DNA of 35,467 nt from Thermodesulfobacteriota bacterium. GTDB taxonomy: Bacteria > Desulfobacterota > DSM-4660 > Desulfatiglandales > Desulfatiglandaceae. Of this stretch, positions 1 through 10,500 are shown in pieces. Location of the stretch: positions 1 to 35,467 of the forward strand of contig JANQDY010000142.1 of the NCBI GenBank assembly GCA_028278625.1, read 5' to 3'. Each line of letters begins with the position of its first letter. The stretch's first letter is position 1. Made by a program: the position numbers and the translations under genes. The notes under the pieces are model-generated. The model worked only from the letters and a program-made list of their open reading frames with translations. It was not told the DNA's origin and did no database searches.

Positions 1-2
1 AC

Positions 3-515
3 GAAGGGAACCGAATGAGTGAAAAAAGCTGGGCCTCGCTGGCCCCGCTCCTGGACAGCCGACGGTATGTGGAGTCCGTGGTTGCGGGCATCAAAATCAA
101 GGCCCATCCGGAATTTCGGCTTTGTACCACCATGAATGACGACGCCAGCACTTTCGAACTGCCGGAATACATCCATTCCCGGCTCCAGCCACAGATCCGT
201 ATCGATTTTCCGGAAGAGGATGAAGAAAAGCTCATTCTCAAAGCCAATCTCCCCTTTGCCGATGATGAGATCCTTCATTACGTGGTGACGTTTCTTCAGG
301 CGGCACATCAGGCCGATGAGCGGTATTCGGTGAGAGACGGCATCAATCTGGCCAGATATGCCCTGAAGCGACTTTCAGGGGAAAAAAGCCCGCACCCCCA
401 GGATGTGGAAGGGACCGTTGGCAACTACCTGAAGGAGGCCGCTTTGCTGGTTCTGGACAGGAATGCCGCCGACTTCTTTGCCCAACTGGTGGACCGTCTT
501 GAACAGGATCGCTGA
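3..515 (+). CDS. MoxR-type AAA+ ATPase, C-terminal part (cut by window edge)
   Basis: The reading frame is open to the first bases of the window, so this is the 3' end of a longer gene. The residues just before and after the first in-frame ATG (position 15) read [10 protein letters not shown], which fits the stretch after Walker B in MoxR ATPases (usually DEINR). Next come [14 protein letters not shown], the sensor-1 segment, and [12 protein letters not shown], where the arginine finger sits, followed by the helical lid. The ATG at 15 is therefore internal, not a start. MoxR proteins are ATP-driven chaperone-like machines that often act with a vWA protein encoded nearby. No vWA gene is visible here, but upstream sequence is missing. 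The stop lies inside the next gene, indicating co-transcription. The family call is firm; substrate and role are unknown. Confidence 0.82.
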   Translation, partial: EGNRMSEKSWASLAPLLDSRRYVESVVAGIKIKAHPEFRLCTTMNDDASTFELPEYIHSRLQPQIRIDFPEEDEEKLILKANLPFADDEILHYVVTFLQAAHQADERYSVRDGINLARYALKRLSGEKSPHPQDVEGTVGNYLKEAALLVLDRNAADFFAQLVDRLEQDR

Positions 516-2310
516 CATCGGATGGGGCAGCATCCGAATCGTTCCCATTCTCCATAACCGGCTGGAGTTCGCCCTCGCCGTAAACCGCCTGTTCAAGACC
601 TTTGGCCCTGACCATGTTGCCGTAGAGTACCCTAACACACTGAAGCGCCGGATCATTCAGGGGATCAAACGGCTTCCCCTTTTGTCGGTGGTGCATTACG
701 AGGGCCATGACGGCACATTTGTCTATCTTCCCCTGGAGCCCTGTGACGGGCTGGTGGAGGCGGTGCGCCTGGCACTTGAAAAGGATATTCCCGTTCACTT
801 CATTGATCGGGACACGGAAGGGTATCCCCTTGATCACGAACCCATGCCGGACGCCTACGCCGTTACCCGCATTGGTCATGACGCCTACTGCCGTGCCCAC
901 ATGGAAATCAATCGTCAGGTCAAACCCGCAACCGAGGACACCCTTCGGGAAAAAACCATGGCGTGGCATTTGCAGGAACTGGAACGATCAGGGGAAAAAA
1001 TTCTCTTTGTCTGCGGCTTAAGCCATGTAAACGGAATTCTCAATATGCTCGACCGCCCCCAGGCGCCCGTCATCGGCCGGCGGGTCCGTGAAAAGGTGGG
1101 GCTGGCCCATCTCCATCGGGATTCGAGCCGTGAGATCATGACCGAGATGCCGTATTTACAGGGGATCTGGGAAAACCACCGCACGCGGAATGAGATGCCC
1201 GACCGGCTGAAGATCCATATGGATCTTCTTAAAGGGGCGGAGAAAAAATACTGGAAAAACAGCAAGGAAAAGATCACACGGACACAAATCCGGATTCTCA
1301 ACCGATTCGCCAGAAACTACGCTTTTCTGACCGGGAAACTGGTCCCTGATTTCTACCAGCTCATCGTGGCCTCCAGAGGGGCCGTGGATGACAATTTTGC
1401 CTTTGAGGTGTGGGATCTGGGAAGCGATTATCCATGGCAAAGGGAGAACCCGGAACTTCCGGTCTTAAGGCTGAAAGGAGAAGATCTTTTTCTGGATCAG
1501 AAACGGATCCGGTTCCACCGCCAATTCAAGCAGATGCGCCGGCGCCTCATTCCGGTACCGGTCAAGGAAAAACGGAAAAGGCGGGATCCTGAAAAGTGGA
1601 AGAAGGAGTTCAAAGCCGACGCCATCTGCTCTTACCCGCCGGAGGATGTGGTCGTTGAAGGGTATGGCCACTACTTAAAGAACAAGGCCCTGGAGATAAA
1701 GCGGGAGGAAAACCTTTCGATTGAACCGTTTACCTGCTCCATGGAAGACGGTATCGACATTCGGGAGACCCTGCGGGAGTGGCAAAGCGGAAAGCTCTAT
1801 GTGAGGTCTGAAAGGCCCTTAAGGGGAAAGGTGGGCTCGGTGGTGGTTGTTTTTGATGCTGATCTACAGAAGAACGGTAAAGAGAATTTTCCCTGGTGCG
1901 TCACCTGGCTGGGGGAGCACAGCCAGGAATCGGACATGGCCTTTTACAGCACGCCGGCAGGCCAAGTAATGGACGGTCCGGGAATCTCCAGGTGCCAGTA
2001 TGGGGGTTTCATGCTCAGCTACCCGCCCCTTCGCGTCTATGATATCTGGCGGGATTCATTTTTCGACGTGGCCCGGAACAAGCCCGAAAGGCTGCTCATG
2101 GCCGCCATCGATTACAGCCTTGAAAAACACGTGGTTTACCTGGCACCCGATGCGCCGTCCGGCTGGTGTCAAAGCATGGCCGCGCGATTGGGAAAGAAGA
2201 TCATCTATCTCCCCTTGGGAACCGTATCGCCAGTAACACTTAAGAGGATTCGGCAATTTCACGTCCTTGACGGCCACGGTGTGCGACGCTACGCCAGGTA
2301 TTATCTATAA
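463..2310 (+). CDS. TraB/EreA-superfamily-like protein of unknown function, paired with MoxR ATPase
   Basis: About 615 residues, no signal peptide or clear membrane segment. The first ~200 residues resemble TraB/PrgY-like and related DUF5682-like folds: a strand with His ([12 protein letters not shown]), then PDHVAVEYP with an acidic residue at the strand end, and a later [13 protein letters not shown] that matches the GxGHVxGI motif of TraB proteins. The C-terminal ~400 residues are rich in basic and aromatic residues and I do not recognise them. The ATG at 463 overlaps the ATPase gene by 53 bases and has no obvious ribosome site; a TTG at 499, with GGTGGA upstream, would also preserve the conserved region. 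The overlap with a MoxR ATPase suggests a joint function, as in MoxR/DUF5682/vWA gene sets. The superfamily assignment is from motif likeness only. Confidence 0.6.
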   Translation: MPPTSLPNWWTVLNRIADIGWGSIRIVPILHNRLEFALAVNRLFKTFGPDHVAVEYPNTLKRRIIQGIKRLPLLSVVHYEGHDGTFVYLPLEPCDGLVEAVRLALEKDIPVHFIDRDTEGYPLDHEPMPDAYAVTRIGHDAYCRAHMEINRQVKPATEDTLREKTMAWHLQELERSGEKILFVCGLSHVNGILNMLDRPQAPVIGRRVREKVGLAHLHRDSSREIMTEMPYLQGIWENHRTRNEMPDRLKIHMDLLKGAEKKYWKNSKEKITRTQIRILNRFARNYAFLTGKLVPDFYQLIVASRGAVDDNFAFEVWDLGSDYPWQRENPELPVLRLKGEDLFLDQKRIRFHRQFKQMRRRLIPVPVKEKRKRRDPEKWKKEFKADAICSYPPEDVVVEGYGHYLKNKALEIKREENLSIEPFTCSMEDGIDIRETLREWQSGKLYVRSERPLRGKVGSVVVVFDADLQKNGKENFPWCVTWLGEHSQESDMAFYSTPAGQVMDGPGISRCQYGGFMLSYPPLRVYDIWRDSFFDVARNKPERLLMAAIDYSLEKHVVYLAPDAPSGWCQSMAARLGKKIIYLPLGTVSPVTLKRIRQFHVLDGHGVRRYARYYL

Positions 2311-2327
2311 AGAAGGGAAATCTTGGA

Positions 2328-3566
2328 ATGACCGGAAAAAGCGTCCCGAAAAACTTGGAACCTTCCGTGACAATCCGGCTTCCGGATGTTGGAACCTCCT
2401 TTGGCGTGGCCGGTATTGCGCTTCTCATCTATTTGTCATTTACCGCCATGATGCTTGTTGAGACAAACGGTAATTTGTATGGGCTCTTCGGTTTTCCCCA
2501 AAGGATCCCCCTTTCAGCACCCGAGGATGTACCCTGGAAGGATTACCGGCATCCCGGTTCCGGCTACGACGGCCAGTTCTATTTCAGGTTGGCCCTCGAT
2601 CCCTTCACCCACAAGAAAACCGATTTCGGAATTGTTCTGGACGCCCCGCTGTTCCGCCAACAGCGGGTGCTCCTGCCGTTTCTGACATGGGCCGTGGCCC
2701 GGGGGGATCCGGAAGTGACGCCCTTTGTAATGATGGCCATCAATCTTCTGGCGGTGGCGGGGTGTGCCTTTGCGGGCGGCTTGCTGATGGCAGGCTTCGG
2801 CGTATCAGCGTGGTATGGTCTTCTCTTTTCCCTATATCCCGGATTTGCCGTTTCCGTGGGAAGGTTTCTGACGGAGCCCCTTGCGCTATGTATGATGCTC
2901 TTAAGCCTGCTGTTTCTGGTGAGCCGCAAGAACCTCTTGTCAGCCATTGCGCTCTCCTTGGCCCTGTTGTCACGGGAAACCGCGGCCCTCTTTGTTGCCG
3001 CAGGCTTCTTCGTTTGGCTGTGGGATAAAATCTTCCATAACCACAGATTGCGGGCTTTTCAGCCCAATTTCCTCTTTTGGCTGTTGCCCACGCTCACCTT
3101 TTTCTCTTGGCAATTCTGGCTCTCACATAACTGGTCCATGGTGTTGATGAACAAGGAAAACGTCTCCAAACTGGGATTGCCTTTCGCCGGTTTTATAAAG
3201 GCCATGGCCGCAAACGCCATAAACATAAGCCCGGAGACCGGCTTCTATCTCCTCATGGCCTCCGCCGTTCTTCTCTTCCAGGCGTTCCTCTTACGCTCGG
3301 TACCGAAATTCCCCCTTTTCCTGCTGATTTCCTGGGTGGGTTACTTCATGCTCGATTTCTGTACAAAAACGGCCGTATGGAGCAACAGTACAAGTTTTCT
3401 CAGGGTCTCGGCGGAGCTCAATCTCGTGGGTTTGCTGGCATACCTGATCATCCGGAAAATACCGGACAAGCGGTTAATCTTGGGCTGGCTCCTTGCCTGG
3501 ATATTGACCGCCGGCGCCGAATGGTATCATTTACATTCCGTTAGGGAGAGTTTTCCTGGCGGATAG
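2328..3566 (+). CDS. Polytopic inner-membrane protein, GT-C glycosyltransferase-like
   Basis: 412 residues with roughly ten hydrophobic segments: a first transmembrane helix near residues 25-45, then a non-cytoplasmic-looking loop, then many closely spaced helices to the C-terminus. The loop carries YDGQFYFRLALDP at about residues 80-92, a motif seen in bacterial GT-C type membrane glycosyltransferase-like proteins that use lipid-phosphate sugars; GRFLTEP follows between helices. These features suggest a membrane sugar transferase, but I see no motif that fixes donor or acceptor. AGAAGG lies 11 bases before the ATG. The gene follows the TraB-like gene after 17 bases and converges with asnB, 16 bases from its stop. 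It may belong functionally with the asparagine synthase and pyruvyl transferase next door as surface-glycan genes, which is inference. Confidence 0.6.
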   Translation: MTGKSVPKNLEPSVTIRLPDVGTSFGVAGIALLIYLSFTAMMLVETNGNLYGLFGFPQRIPLSAPEDVPWKDYRHPGSGYDGQFYFRLALDPFTHKKTDFGIVLDAPLFRQQRVLLPFLTWAVARGDPEVTPFVMMAINLLAVAGCAFAGGLLMAGFGVSAWYGLLFSLYPGFAVSVGRFLTEPLALCMMLLSLLFLVSRKNLLSAIALSLALLSRETAALFVAAGFFVWLWDKIFHNHRLRAFQPNFLFWLLPTLTFFSWQFWLSHNWSMVLMNKENVSKLGLPFAGFIKAMAANAINISPETGFYLLMASAVLLFQAFLLRSVPKFPLFLLISWVGYFMLDFCTKTAVWSNSTSFLRVSAELNLVGLLAYLIIRKIPDKRLILGWLLAWILTAGAEWYHLHSVRESFPGG

Positions 3567-3582
3567 GGGAGATCTCGGGAAT

Positions 3583-5466
3583 TTAATGCCCGTTGCTTTT
3601 GAGCCAGAGTATCAGATTCATCATCGTCCACAGGGCGTGGGCGTTGTTCTTCTTTTTTGTCACGTGATCGTCGAGCATCTTTTGAACCGCCCGGGTGTTG
3701 AAAAAGCCCATTGATGCTAAATTCTCCTTTTGCAGAGAATCATGGAGAACTTCCTTCCAGCCACTTTCCTTGAACCATTTTTGATACGGCATGTTGAGGC
3801 CCTTTTTGGGCCTTTGACGAATCCGGTCGGGGATCAACCCTTTCACCGCATCCCTTAACGGTATCTTGTTGGACAATAGACCGATTTTTCGGCTTGATGA
3901 CAATGAAAATGCAAATTCCACCAGATCCACATCCAGATAGGGAACCCGCAATTCCATGGTGTGGGCCATGCTCATGCGATCGGCCCTCAACAGCAGGTCA
4001 TCCACCAAATGCATGCGGCAGTCGGTGGCCATAATCTTGTTCAGCGCATCGTTCCCCTTCATGGCACCGTACATCTCTTCATAGAGAACGGCTGTTTTTG
4101 ACCGGGGCAGTCCATCCAGGAAATCCCTTCTCAGCACATCATACTTTTCATCATCATTCATGCTGCAACGGTACCAGAAATGGGCCTTGGGGGGCGGAAA
4201 ATCGACGCCCGCGGTAAACCGCTTGAGCTTTAAATCCAAACTCACTTTCTTATCGGAAACCGGCATCCTGTTGACGGCGAAGGTGAAAAGCCGATGAAAC
4301 CAGGGGGGAAGCATTTTGTAGTACCTGGAGAAATGGAGTGCCGTGTACGGTTCATACCCGCAGAATATTTCATCAGCCCCCTCTCCCGAAAGAATGACCG
4401 TTACACGGTCTTTTGCGCAATCGCAGATATGATAGATGGGAAAGGCCGAGCCTTCGCTAAAGGGTTCCTCAAGATGATCCGCAATCTTTTCAATGGAGCC
4501 CAGGATTTTCCTGGAATCCAAGACCACTTCGTGATGGTTTGTCCCCAATTCATGGGCCATCAGCCGTGAAAAGGGGCTCTCGTCAAAGGTCTCTTCTTTG
4601 AAAACGATGGAAAAGGTATCGATCCGGCGACCCGTCAATTCATTGGTTATGGCGGCAACCACGCTGGAATCAAGCCCCCCGCTCAGAAGGACGCCCACCG
4701 GAACATCCGCCATCAGCCTTCTCTTTACGGATCTTTTGAGCAGATTTAAGGTCTCCTCCGCAATCTCCTTTCGGCTCATGTGTTGGCGCGTGGGCCCAGG
4801 TTCAATGTGCCAGTAGTTATGAACGGTCGCCTTTCCATTCTTCATGACCAGAAAAGATGCCGGCGGAAGGCTGTACAGCCCCTTGTAGATGGTCTGCGGT
4901 TTCGGAATGAACTGTAATGACAAAAAATCCGCCACGGATTGAAGGTTCAGTTCTTCATTGAACGACGGGTGTGACCGAATGCTCCTCATTTCCGAGCCGA
5001 AAAGAAAATGATCCCCATTCTCATAATAGAAAAGGGGTTTTATCCCCATATGGTCCCGGGCCAGAATGAGGGTTTTATGGGAAAGGTCATAGATGGCGAC
5101 GGCGAACATCCCCCTCAATCTGTTCCAAACCCCATTTCCCATTTCCTGATAGAGATGGAGTATGCATTCCAGGTCTCCGTTTGTGCTGAACCGATGCCCC
5201 TTTTTTTGCAGATCTCCGCGCAACTCCCCGAAATTATAAATCTCGCCGTTACCGATCAGTACCAGGTCCTTGTTTTCACTGAAAATGGGCTGGGGGGAGT
5301 TTTCCAGATCAACAATTGGCAGCCGTCTGGAGCCAAAAGCCACGCTGCCGTTGGTCCAGACAGCGTCCACGGTACCCCGATGCCTGATGGAAGCCAGCAT
5401 TTCCCCAACGTGGCCCTCTTGAGGCCCTGCCGATCCCAAACTGTATACACCCGTGATGCCGCACAT
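3583..5466 (-). CDS. asnB: Asparagine synthase (glutamine-hydrolysing)
   Basis: 627 residues, the normal length for long bacterial AsnB. The protein starts MCGITGVYSL, so Cys2 is the nucleophile of the class II glutamine amidotransferase domain (about 2-215), with RLPIVDL and NGEIYNF following. The synthase domain has the ATP PP-loop SGGLDSS at about 262-268 and later SGEGADEIFCGY and ELRVPYLD. It should convert aspartate, glutamine and ATP to asparagine, glutamate, AMP and PPi, or amidate another carboxylate. Such proteins next to polysaccharide genes often modify surface sugars or peptides; here the divergent neighbour is a pyruvyl-transferase-like protein. AAGGGAAG just upstream of the ATG is a good ribosome site. 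The 124-base divergent spacer to the next gene contains no promoter I can call with confidence. Confidence 0.9.
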   Translation of the reverse strand: MCGITGVYSLGSAGPQEGHVGEMLASIRHRGTVDAVWTNGSVAFGSRRLPIVDLENSPQPIFSENKDLVLIGNGEIYNFGELRGDLQKKGHRFSTNGDLECILHLYQEMGNGVWNRLRGMFAVAIYDLSHKTLILARDHMGIKPLFYYENGDHFLFGSEMRSIRSHPSFNEELNLQSVADFLSLQFIPKPQTIYKGLYSLPPASFLVMKNGKATVHNYWHIEPGPTRQHMSRKEIAEETLNLLKRSVKRRLMADVPVGVLLSGGLDSSVVAAITNELTGRRIDTFSIVFKEETFDESPFSRLMAHELGTNHHEVVLDSRKILGSIEKIADHLEEPFSEGSAFPIYHICDCAKDRVTVILSGEGADEIFCGYEPYTALHFSRYYKMLPPWFHRLFTFAVNRMPVSDKKVSLDLKLKRFTAGVDFPPPKAHFWYRCSMNDDEKYDVLRRDFLDGLPRSKTAVLYEEMYGAMKGNDALNKIMATDCRMHLVDDLLLRADRMSMAHTMELRVPYLDVDLVEFAFSLSSSRKIGLLSNKIPLRDAVKGLIPDRIRQRPKKGLNMPYQKWFKESGWKEVLHDSLQKENLASMGFFNTRAVQKMLDDHVTKKKNNAHALWTMMNLILWLKSNGH

Positions 5467-5590
5467 GATCTTCCCTTTCTGAACTATGGCCTTTTACATG
5501 ATTCAGATTGCTTAATCAAGAATGATGTTTACATCCAAAGAAATCCTGTGCTAGTTTCGGTCAATTTGACGATTTCCACGCGCATTCCGT

Positions 5591-6862
5591 ATGTTTTTCA
5601 AATTGCCGGGGGGAAAATACTTGTATCTCCAGAGAAATGAAAATGCCAAGAGAAAAACCGTATATCTTTGCGGCGCAGGGGGCAAAGGGAATATCGGCGC
5701 CGAAGCCATCATGCTTTCCATCATCAAGATGTTTCAGGATCGCTATGAAGATGTTCATTTCATCATCAACTGCTGGAACCTTGATCGAATCGGCGAGCTG
5801 TTAAATGCACTCGGCGATGACCGTGAGTGTTTCACCCTTCATAAGGAACGGATCCTGGCCAACCCTTCCCTCATCGCAAAAGCGGACTTCTTCATCATCT
5901 GCGGAGATGTATCCATCAGCGAGACGGTGGTCTCTTTTCTTCCCATCTACTACGCCATAAGGACCATACTCCCCAGACTTTTGGGCAAGCGGGTTATTTT
6001 TTTGGGAATAGAGGCTGAAAGAGTCGAAAAAAGGATGAATGTCCTGGCACTCAGATATTTGATACCCTGGACCACCGATTATCATCTGTTAAGAAATGAA
6101 ATGTCTTTAAAAAACCTGAAACGTTTCCCGTTCAATCGAACATCGCTGCTTCAGGGTTGCGAACCCAGCCTAATGCTTTCCAGTAAACACTTAAACGGAT
6201 TTGAATACCATGACGGCAGGATTAAAAACGCAAAACCGGTCATCGGTTTCGGGATCAGGGATTTTTTTAAAACCTCCTTCAAGCTGGATTTCAGGCGGAT
6301 GAAACTCAAAAGGCGTGATGTACCCACGGGCGCCATCACCGATGATATGCGACGGATTGTTCGCTTCACCGCCTCAATTGCGGATTACCTCGTTAGTGAA
6401 TACGATGCGCAGCCCGTATTCATCCCGCACCATTTTTTGCCCGAGAATGAAAGGGTGATACTTCCGGACAGTGAGATTGCCCAAATGATCATAGACGAGA
6501 TGAAAGAACCGAGTGATGCCGTTATCCTTGAAAGCAATCTCCATCCCTATACGGTTATCAATCTCTACAACCGTTTCGATCTCGTTTTCTCAATGCGTCA
6601 TCATACAAACGCTTTTGCCTATTTGAATGCCGTTCCAACCTTCGGATACGGTATTTCCGAAAAAATATTCAATTTCTTTGATGAAATCGGCCAAAAAGAG
6701 ATGCTGGTCGATCCCTACAACACAAAGATCGATGAAATGAAACCGCGTATCGATAACGCCCTTCGCAACAAAGAGAAAATCGCTCAAAGGCTCAAAGCCG
6801 AAATCATGGAATCGAGAAAACGCATGATCAAGGCATTCGATGCGGCGCTTCAAGGGATGTAA
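5591..6862 (+). CDS. Polysaccharide pyruvyl transferase family protein
   Basis: Up to 423 residues, soluble. Near the N-terminus VYLCGAGGKGNIGAEAIM fits the GNxGDEAI strand-loop of the pyruvyl transferase family (CsaB/WcaK-like, GT-B-like fold). The C-terminal half carries FSMRHHTNAFAYLNAVPTFG, matching the family's MRxHxxxFAxxxGxP signature that includes a conserved His. Family members transfer a pyruvate ketal from PEP onto sugars of exopolysaccharides or cell-wall polymers; some members act differently, so the reaction is not assured. The upstream ATG at 5591 has no ribosome site. A TTG at 5621 is preceded by GGGGGGA at proper spacing and is the likelier start, still ahead of all conserved sequence. 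It is divergent from asnB. Confidence 0.72.
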   Translation: MFFKLPGGKYLYLQRNENAKRKTVYLCGAGGKGNIGAEAIMLSIIKMFQDRYEDVHFIINCWNLDRIGELLNALGDDRECFTLHKERILANPSLIAKADFFIICGDVSISETVVSFLPIYYAIRTILPRLLGKRVIFLGIEAERVEKRMNVLALRYLIPWTTDYHLLRNEMSLKNLKRFPFNRTSLLQGCEPSLMLSSKHLNGFEYHDGRIKNAKPVIGFGIRDFFKTSFKLDFRRMKLKRRDVPTGAITDDMRRIVRFTASIADYLVSEYDAQPVFIPHHFLPENERVILPDSEIAQMIIDEMKEPSDAVILESNLHPYTVINLYNRFDLVFSMRHHTNAFAYLNAVPTFGYGISEKIFNFFDEIGQKEMLVDPYNTKIDEMKPRIDNALRNKEKIAQRLKAEIMESRKRMIKAFDAALQGM

Positions 6863-6894
6863 AAACCGATTTCAAGGTCAAGAAGCCCCACACT

Positions 6895-6923
6895 AAAAAA
6901 GGAGCCTTTCAGGCGTGAAGGCC
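6895..6923 (-). terminator. Intrinsic terminator overlapping the stop codon of the Rossmann protein gene
   Basis: On the minus strand GGGCCTTCA-CGCC-TGAAAGGCTC forms a stem of nine pairs with one bulged A and one G-T pair, followed at once by C and six T. The stem includes the last codons and the TGA of the gene ending at 6909, so termination comes directly at the end of translation. It closes the two-gene minus-strand unit with the mechanosensitive channel. There is no matching T-run on the plus side, so I do not call it bidirectional. Confidence 0.65.
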
Positions 6924-7556
6924 CGTCATGATGCCATGACAACGGCAGGCAGTGGAGAGAAGGATGGGTCCGCCGGTCCTTTCAATTTGTCCCGCCAGAT
7001 CAAACAGGGTTTTCGGGCGATACCCGCCGATACCCGGGCCCAGCTGGCGGCTGCGGATTGAAAGGGGATTCCACGGGGGAAAGTCTATCTTTTCAAGCAC
7101 TTCAAACATGTTTTCTTTTCGTGGGTCCCCGGTGTATGTGCAGAGATGGCGGGGTTCGGCGCAATCATCGGGACAGAGAAAGTCGGCGTGACTCACGTAG
7201 ATGTTGCCATCCGGCACACGCACGGGATGGGGGAGCAGCGGGTCTATCTCTTCGGGGATTTCACCCCGTTTCAGTTTTTCCCTCCCCATTTTCAGCAGGC
7301 ACCACTCCGCGGCCAGATGGATGGGGAGCGCCGGAACAATCCAATCCGGGTGGCCAACTCCCGAATCGGAGAGGTTTTCATAAAGGTAACGGGCGCCGTC
7401 CGCCCGTATGAGGGTCCTTTCAGGCCCTTTGGCTTCATGAAGATTCTCTTTTTCAAGGTCAACCATGACCAGATGTAAATGGCTTATGGTGGCCGCCAGA
7501 CGGTCGGCGGCCAGACGGCCGAAAAACCCGGCCCCGATGATCCAGATGGTTTTCAT
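6909..7556 (-). CDS. Small Rossmann-fold protein with Cys-rich segment, function unknown
   Basis: 215 residues. The N-terminus WIIGAGFFGRLAADRL has the GxGxxG dinucleotide-binding turn of a Rossmann fold, with an acidic residue at the end of the second strand (VMVDLEKEN), which favours NAD over NADP. The middle has FLCPDDCAEPRHLC, three closely spaced cysteines, and near the C-terminus there is STACRCHG, so a metal or Fe-S site is possible. The remaining residues match no family I know. Its ATG overlaps the stop of the MscK-like gene (ATGA), so the two are translationally coupled. This suggests a regulatory NAD-binding partner for the channel, comparable in idea to TrkA/KTN domains, but that is inference. 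The stop codon lies within an intrinsic terminator. Confidence 0.7.
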   Translation of the reverse strand: MKTIWIIGAGFFGRLAADRLAATISHLHLVMVDLEKENLHEAKGPERTLIRADGARYLYENLSDSGVGHPDWIVPALPIHLAAEWCLLKMGREKLKRGEIPEEIDPLLPHPVRVPDGNIYVSHADFLCPDDCAEPRHLCTYTGDPRKENMFEVLEKIDFPPWNPLSIRSRQLGPGIGGYRPKTLFDLAGQIERTGGPILLSTACRCHGIMTGLHA

Positions 7557-10500
7557 GTTTCAATTGGTCCTTTTTCCTTCAACAGGCGAATCTCCAGGGG
7601 ACCGCCGCTGGTATCCAGATGGGCATCTCGCTGGGCAAAGGGGATTTCAATGCCCGCCTCCTGAAACACCTTGTTGATCCGGTGCCGGATCTGGTTTTGC
7701 ACCTTGACGGCGTCTGAGAGGGCCACATAAACCCGCAGCATGAAATCAAGGGAATCGGCGCCAAAGCCGGCAAAGTAGACGCTGGGTCCCGGATTATCCA
7801 GGACCAGATCATTTTCCTTGGCGATTTTGAGCAGCAGCTCTTCCGCCTTTTTGGCGTCAGAGCCATAGCCGATGCCGATGTTGATCACAACACGCCTGAC
7901 CTGGTCGGAAAGGGACCAGTTGGTAATGGTGTCCGATAGAAACCGCTGGTTGGGCACGATCAGTTCCCGCCGGTCCCAGTCTGTGATGGTGGTTGAACGG
8001 ATACGGATTTTGGAGACCTTGCCGCTGTTTCCGGCCACCGTGACCGTGTCGCCGACGCGAATGGGCCGCTCAAACAAAATGATGATTCCCGATACGAAAT
8101 TGGCAAAGATATCCTTGAGGCCGAAACTCAAGCCCACTGTCATGGCCGCGGCCAGCCATTGGAATTGCTTCCAACCGATCCCCAGGGCATTCATTCCGGC
8201 AAAGAGTCCCACCATGAAAATGGCGTATTTGGCAATGAGGCCGAAAGACTGCCGGGTTCCCGCATCCAGCCGGGAACTCTTGGCCATGAGGATTTCCAGA
8301 AGAGCGGTCCCGGATTTAACGCCGATGAAAGTGGCTGCAAAAATGATGATGCTGACAATGAGGTTCAACAGGGTAATGGGCCTTAAAATCGGCTTTCCGG
8401 CTTTGTCCACGCCGATTTCCTGCATCCAGAGATGAACGTTTTCAAGGAACCGAAAGGCGGGAAACACATCCGCCCAGATGAACCACAGGCCCACCAGACC
8501 GAAAATGAGAACCACCGACCGAATGAGCATGGACGTCTGTTCGTTGATTTCCTGAAGATTCAGGGACGGCGCTGAAATCACCGGCGTTGACTGAATATCT
8601 TCTTCCGGGTCGTGCTGGGTCTCCGCGGCTTTTCGCGCCGCCGCTTCCTGCTCCCTGATGGCCTCTTGAAGGGCCAGCCTGGCCTGGGCCGCCCTCAATC
8701 CCCGCAGCATGAGGCCGTTTGCGACCACCAGTCCCAGAATCAGCCAGGCCATTTCCATCAGGCTCCCCGTGAGCTGATAGGCCGTGAAGTAATAGCCCAG
8801 AACAGACAACACCATGAGCGCCACGGGACAGAGGAGCACCAGGGCCGACCAGAGGGGAAGGTACTTGCTGATCTTGCTGCCCGGACGCCCCTGGCGAATG
8901 GCCGTTGCCAGTGGGCTGGACTTCCCGATGGACCGCCAGAAGACCAGCAGAACGGGGATCATGGAGAGGAGAAAGAGGAGGCGGCCCAAAGACCCTCTGA
9001 ACCCCAGTGCCTGGGGACCATTCTGGATCATGACCACAAAAAAGAGGATCGGCACGAAGATGTAGAGCAGTGATCGGGCGGATCGGGCCACGGACCGGCA
9101 GACCGCCTCATTCCACAGGAAATGGGTTCTCCCCGGGCCTCCCTTCTTGCAGATCAGCACCATCAGTCTCAAGAAAATGACCGCCTTAAGGGTAAAGGCC
9201 AGGCTGGAACAGAGGCTCCTGGTAAAGTAGTCGCCCGTGGGAAGGGACATAAGATGAATGGCCGCCAGGTATAAAATGATGGGAATACCGGCGGTCCGAA
9301 CGCCGATCCACAACATGTAGCCAAGGGTTCCTCCCATGCCCTCGGTGGCGGCTTTTTCCCGGTGGCTGATGATTTTGCGGCGGATCCACGGCTTTGAAAA
9401 AAGGAGGATCAGGAACCCCAACAGCAGAAGCCCCCAGATGGCGGGTCGAATTTCCACGGAACGCCGCAGATCCTCTTGAAACTCCCGCCAGTTGGCCGGT
9501 TTGAACATCCATGTGAGCACCTTCTGGGAGAGCGCGATATCCGACGAAGAGACCAGTTCGGCGCTTTGGGTCCACAAAAGACGTTCGTTGATGAAATCCC
9601 GGTAATCTTTTGAAAGGAGATCGATCTTCTTCTGGGTCGCTTCCTGCAGATTGAGCTGTTTGAGATAGTTGACATAAGATTTTCCCGTTTCCTCGTACAG
9701 CTTTCGCCGACTATCCAGCAGCAGGTACGCCTGCATGGTGAGGGCTTCGTTCTGCGCAGGTGTCAGCGAACCTTCAAGGGTGTCCAGTTGGTTGTAGATT
9801 CTGTTTTTGAGTACCAGGTAGTCCTGGCGTTCCTGGACCAGTTCATCATTGGCCAGGTTGGTCTTCAGGATTTCGTTGCGGCGCCCTATAGCCACTTTCG
9901 GATTGGCCCGGCTCTTCCTAAGGGTTTCGCGCCGGGACTGAAGCCACTGACCGGCCTTTCGGGTCAATCCCATCATCGTCACCCGCCGCTGGGTGAGTTT
10001 AAAATCCTCCTCCGTCTGCTTGAGACGTGTTTCCAGCAGCTTGGTAGTCTTTTGTGCGTCCTGCTCCTTTCTGTCCACTTCGATGAGGTTTTGAGCCAGT
10101 TTCAGATTCCCATCCCCTAGGATTTTCAAAAAATCGCCGGCCTTGGGCCAGTTTTCGGAAGCCATCTCACGGATCGATTCCTTGGCCTGGCGCAATTCCA
10201 TAAAGCCAACATCTCCCTGCCGGTGCTCCCGCACCGATTCCCACGTCTTAATCAGGGTTTCCAGCCGGTAAACCTTCCGGCTAAATAGGGCCTGCCGGTT
10301 TCGCGTGACAGCCATCTCACGTTTGGAAAGGGCCACCTCGCCTTCCGCCGCCTTGAGCTGAGCCTTCAGTGCCGCCTGCTGAGCCCGAAGGCTGGTTCTT
10401 CGGGCCCGAATCAGACGCGGCGACTCATCCTGGGACTTGGGTCGGTCCAGTTTCTCCTGAAGTTCGGCCAGGGTCAGTTCAAATTGCGCAATTTGCTGCC

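Noticed and set aside
8612..9073. Plus-strand open frame opposite the mechanosensitive channel
   Set aside because: Composition is Gln-, His- and Gly-rich as expected from antisense of a real gene; no ribosome site and no family likeness.
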